This document shows positions 62,706 through 64,000 of a DNA stretch of 64,000 bases, piece after piece (the stretch's first letter is position 1; each line of letters starts with the position of its first letter). This DNA is from Dasyornis broadbenti (taxonomy: Eukaryota > Chordata > Aves > Passeriformes > Dasyornithidae): the NCBI GenBank assembly GCA_013397935.1, contig VZRN01006399.1, forward strand, positions 62,001 to 126,000, written 5' to 3'. The notes beneath the pieces were generated by a model. The model saw nothing but the letters and a program-made list of their open reading frames with translations, ran no database searches and was not told where the DNA came from. The translations under genes and the position numbers were made by a program.

Positions 62706-64000
62706 AGAGTCTCAGTGGGAGCATTTAATTGGGGAATATCATTGCTAAAGCATGAGAGCCTTGTGTGCTCCAGGAACTGGGAGCATTGCCCCAAAATATG
62801 CCATTTAGAACAAGCCCTAAGCCAATGCCACATACTGGGCCAAAAGGAACAAGCAGAAGAGAAGGAAGAAGCAGAAGAGAAATAAATGGAAATGGAACAA
62901 TATACTTTAGCTCTGTGCATTATCCACAGGCTTCAGGTTTTTCCTCATCTGACAAAGCTGTGGACTTCTGACCAGACTAGAAGTTCCAAGTTTCTTTCAA
63001 TCTCTGCTGCTGAGCTTCCTGCAGGCCAATTCTAGCCCATACTGCCAGACCATTCAGGTTATGTTTGTGTCTCACGTGGTTTGGATCAGAGAAAATAAGA
63101 TCATCCATATCAACCCGCTCATTTCCTCTTATCCTGTAGTCTCTTACGTATCCGCTGTGGCTCATCTTTTCCTTTCTATCCCCTGATGTGGTGTACTAGT
63201 GTTCAAAACACTGTGCTAAGCCTTGAGATCTTCTACCATGGTCAATTAAACACAAAAAAACCCACCAAAAAACAAAAACCCAAAAAACAAACCACAAAAA
63301 ACTATCCAAACCACCCAAACACCAACAGCTTCCTAATTTTCAACACCATACTTCTACTAAAAAATCTTGACCTCTTAAAAAAGATCCATTTAAATTTTGA
63401 GGAAGACATGACATTTTCCAACAGCCTGTCCTCCAGGTGTGCAAGCTGGTTCCTTCAGACAAGGATGGCATCCAGTATGCAGCAGTGAATGTCTGTTTTG
63501 GCAAAACCTCCAATATAGCCTCCAGAGGTATCATTTAGTACCTGTAGATGTTTTCCAGCTGCAGGGGTTCCAAGGGAGATTAGACCAAGCCCTCACCCAC
63601 AGACAGAAGCACCATGCTGGTAAGTCTCTGGACCTCCCTATGAAGAGAAGCATGAGAGCAGCATTTATTCCCGCAGGAGGCCCTTGACAGGGCTATATCT
63701 TCTCATTAGGAAGCAGGTCAGTGAGTCAGGACACTGGGGTGATGTTTAGGTCTCTCCTGTTGACACTAGCCTGAGCGGTGCCAGGACTGTGTGAACTGGG
63801 ACTCTGGGTCATGATTAAGCCAATGTATTCAGGCTTGATTTCCTACAATGCATGAGGTTATGGCAAGAAGTTATTCAGTCTCTCTAAAAAGAAGATTCTT
63901 ACATATAGATTAAAAAAACAACAGCCTTGAGGGTCACGTTTTGAGCAGATCCAGTCTCATTGACTGGATTTTGCAGCCATCCTGCAATGCATGCTCTTAC
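62706..64000. other. Intergenic sequence, last part
   Basis: No gene is recognised. An imprecise 18-20-bp direct repeat (AAGCAGAAGAGAA at 62851 and about 62869) and an A/C-rich tract (63248-63326) are visible. An antisense open frame at 63340-63534 and a sense one at 63439-63687 overlap in moderately GC-rich sequence but match no family I know. Confidence 0.65.
63248..63326 (+). repeat. A/C-rich low-complexity tract
   Basis: About 80 bases are nearly all A and C on the + strand (CAAAAAAACCC, CCAAAAAACA units), like the tracts at 37343 and 40870. Confidence 0.85.

Noticed and set aside
63340..63687. Overlapping sense and antisense open frames near the right edge that might be a retropseudogene
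   Set aside because: No family could be recognised and no poly(A) tail or target duplication was seen. The window ends too soon to judge.
1..64000. tRNA, rRNA, microRNA, CRISPR, operon or phage features
   Set aside because: None were found on reading. The sequence is vertebrate non-coding DNA around one receptor gene, and small hairpin RNAs cannot be excluded without folding software.

Overview
This is vertebrate nuclear DNA, almost certainly from a bird. The evidence is a spliced G-protein-coupled receptor gene in a very long intron, non-coding sequence typical of vertebrates, two 3' ends of CR1 non-LTR retrotransposons (one ending in the TTCTATGATTCTATG tail typical of the family in birds), and a probable decayed avian retroviral LTR. 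The species cannot be named from the sequence. By general synteny knowledge LPAR1 lies on the Z chromosome in chicken; nothing in the window tests that.

One protein-coding gene can be supported: LPAR1 (lysophosphatidic acid receptor 1, formerly EDG2), on the + strand. The window holds the last two coding exons, 4964-5711 and 35567-35868. They are joined by a 29,855-bp phase-1 intron with GT-AG ends that splits a glycine codon inside transmembrane helix 6. Together they encode 349 residues, corresponding to human residues 16-364. The short upstream exon coding for the first ~15 residues was not found and should lie before base 1. After the stop at 35866-35868 comes a 3' UTR with canonical AATAAA signals at 36606 and 37649.

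Layout: 1-4963 is the 3' part of the upstream intron. 4964-5711 codes for the N-terminus through the third intracellular loop and the start of helix 6. 5712-35566 is the intron, with a CR1 fragment at 26649-27089, a 17-base assembly gap at 13786-13802, candidate regulatory patches near 11.1 kb and 34.8-35.2 kb, and a strong G-quadruplex motif at 35320-35345. 35567-35868 codes for the rest of helix 6, helix 7 and the C-terminal tail. 35869 to about 36.6 or 37.7 kb is 3' UTR. From there to 64000 no gene is recognisable. That stretch holds a deleted CR1 copy (42940-43182), several A/C-rich low-complexity tracts, a double poly-T/GT tract (53574-53746), short tandem repeats and LTR-like sequence (about 62340-62705).

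No operon, CRISPR, phage or other prokaryotic-style system is present, and no convincing undescribed system was seen. The observations most worth checking are a possible intronic polyadenylation isoform of the receptor just after the first exon, the G-quadruplex 0.2 kb before the last coding exon, and a motif-dense element at about 11.1 kb with an exact PBX/MEIS decamer and an 18-bp perfect palindrome.
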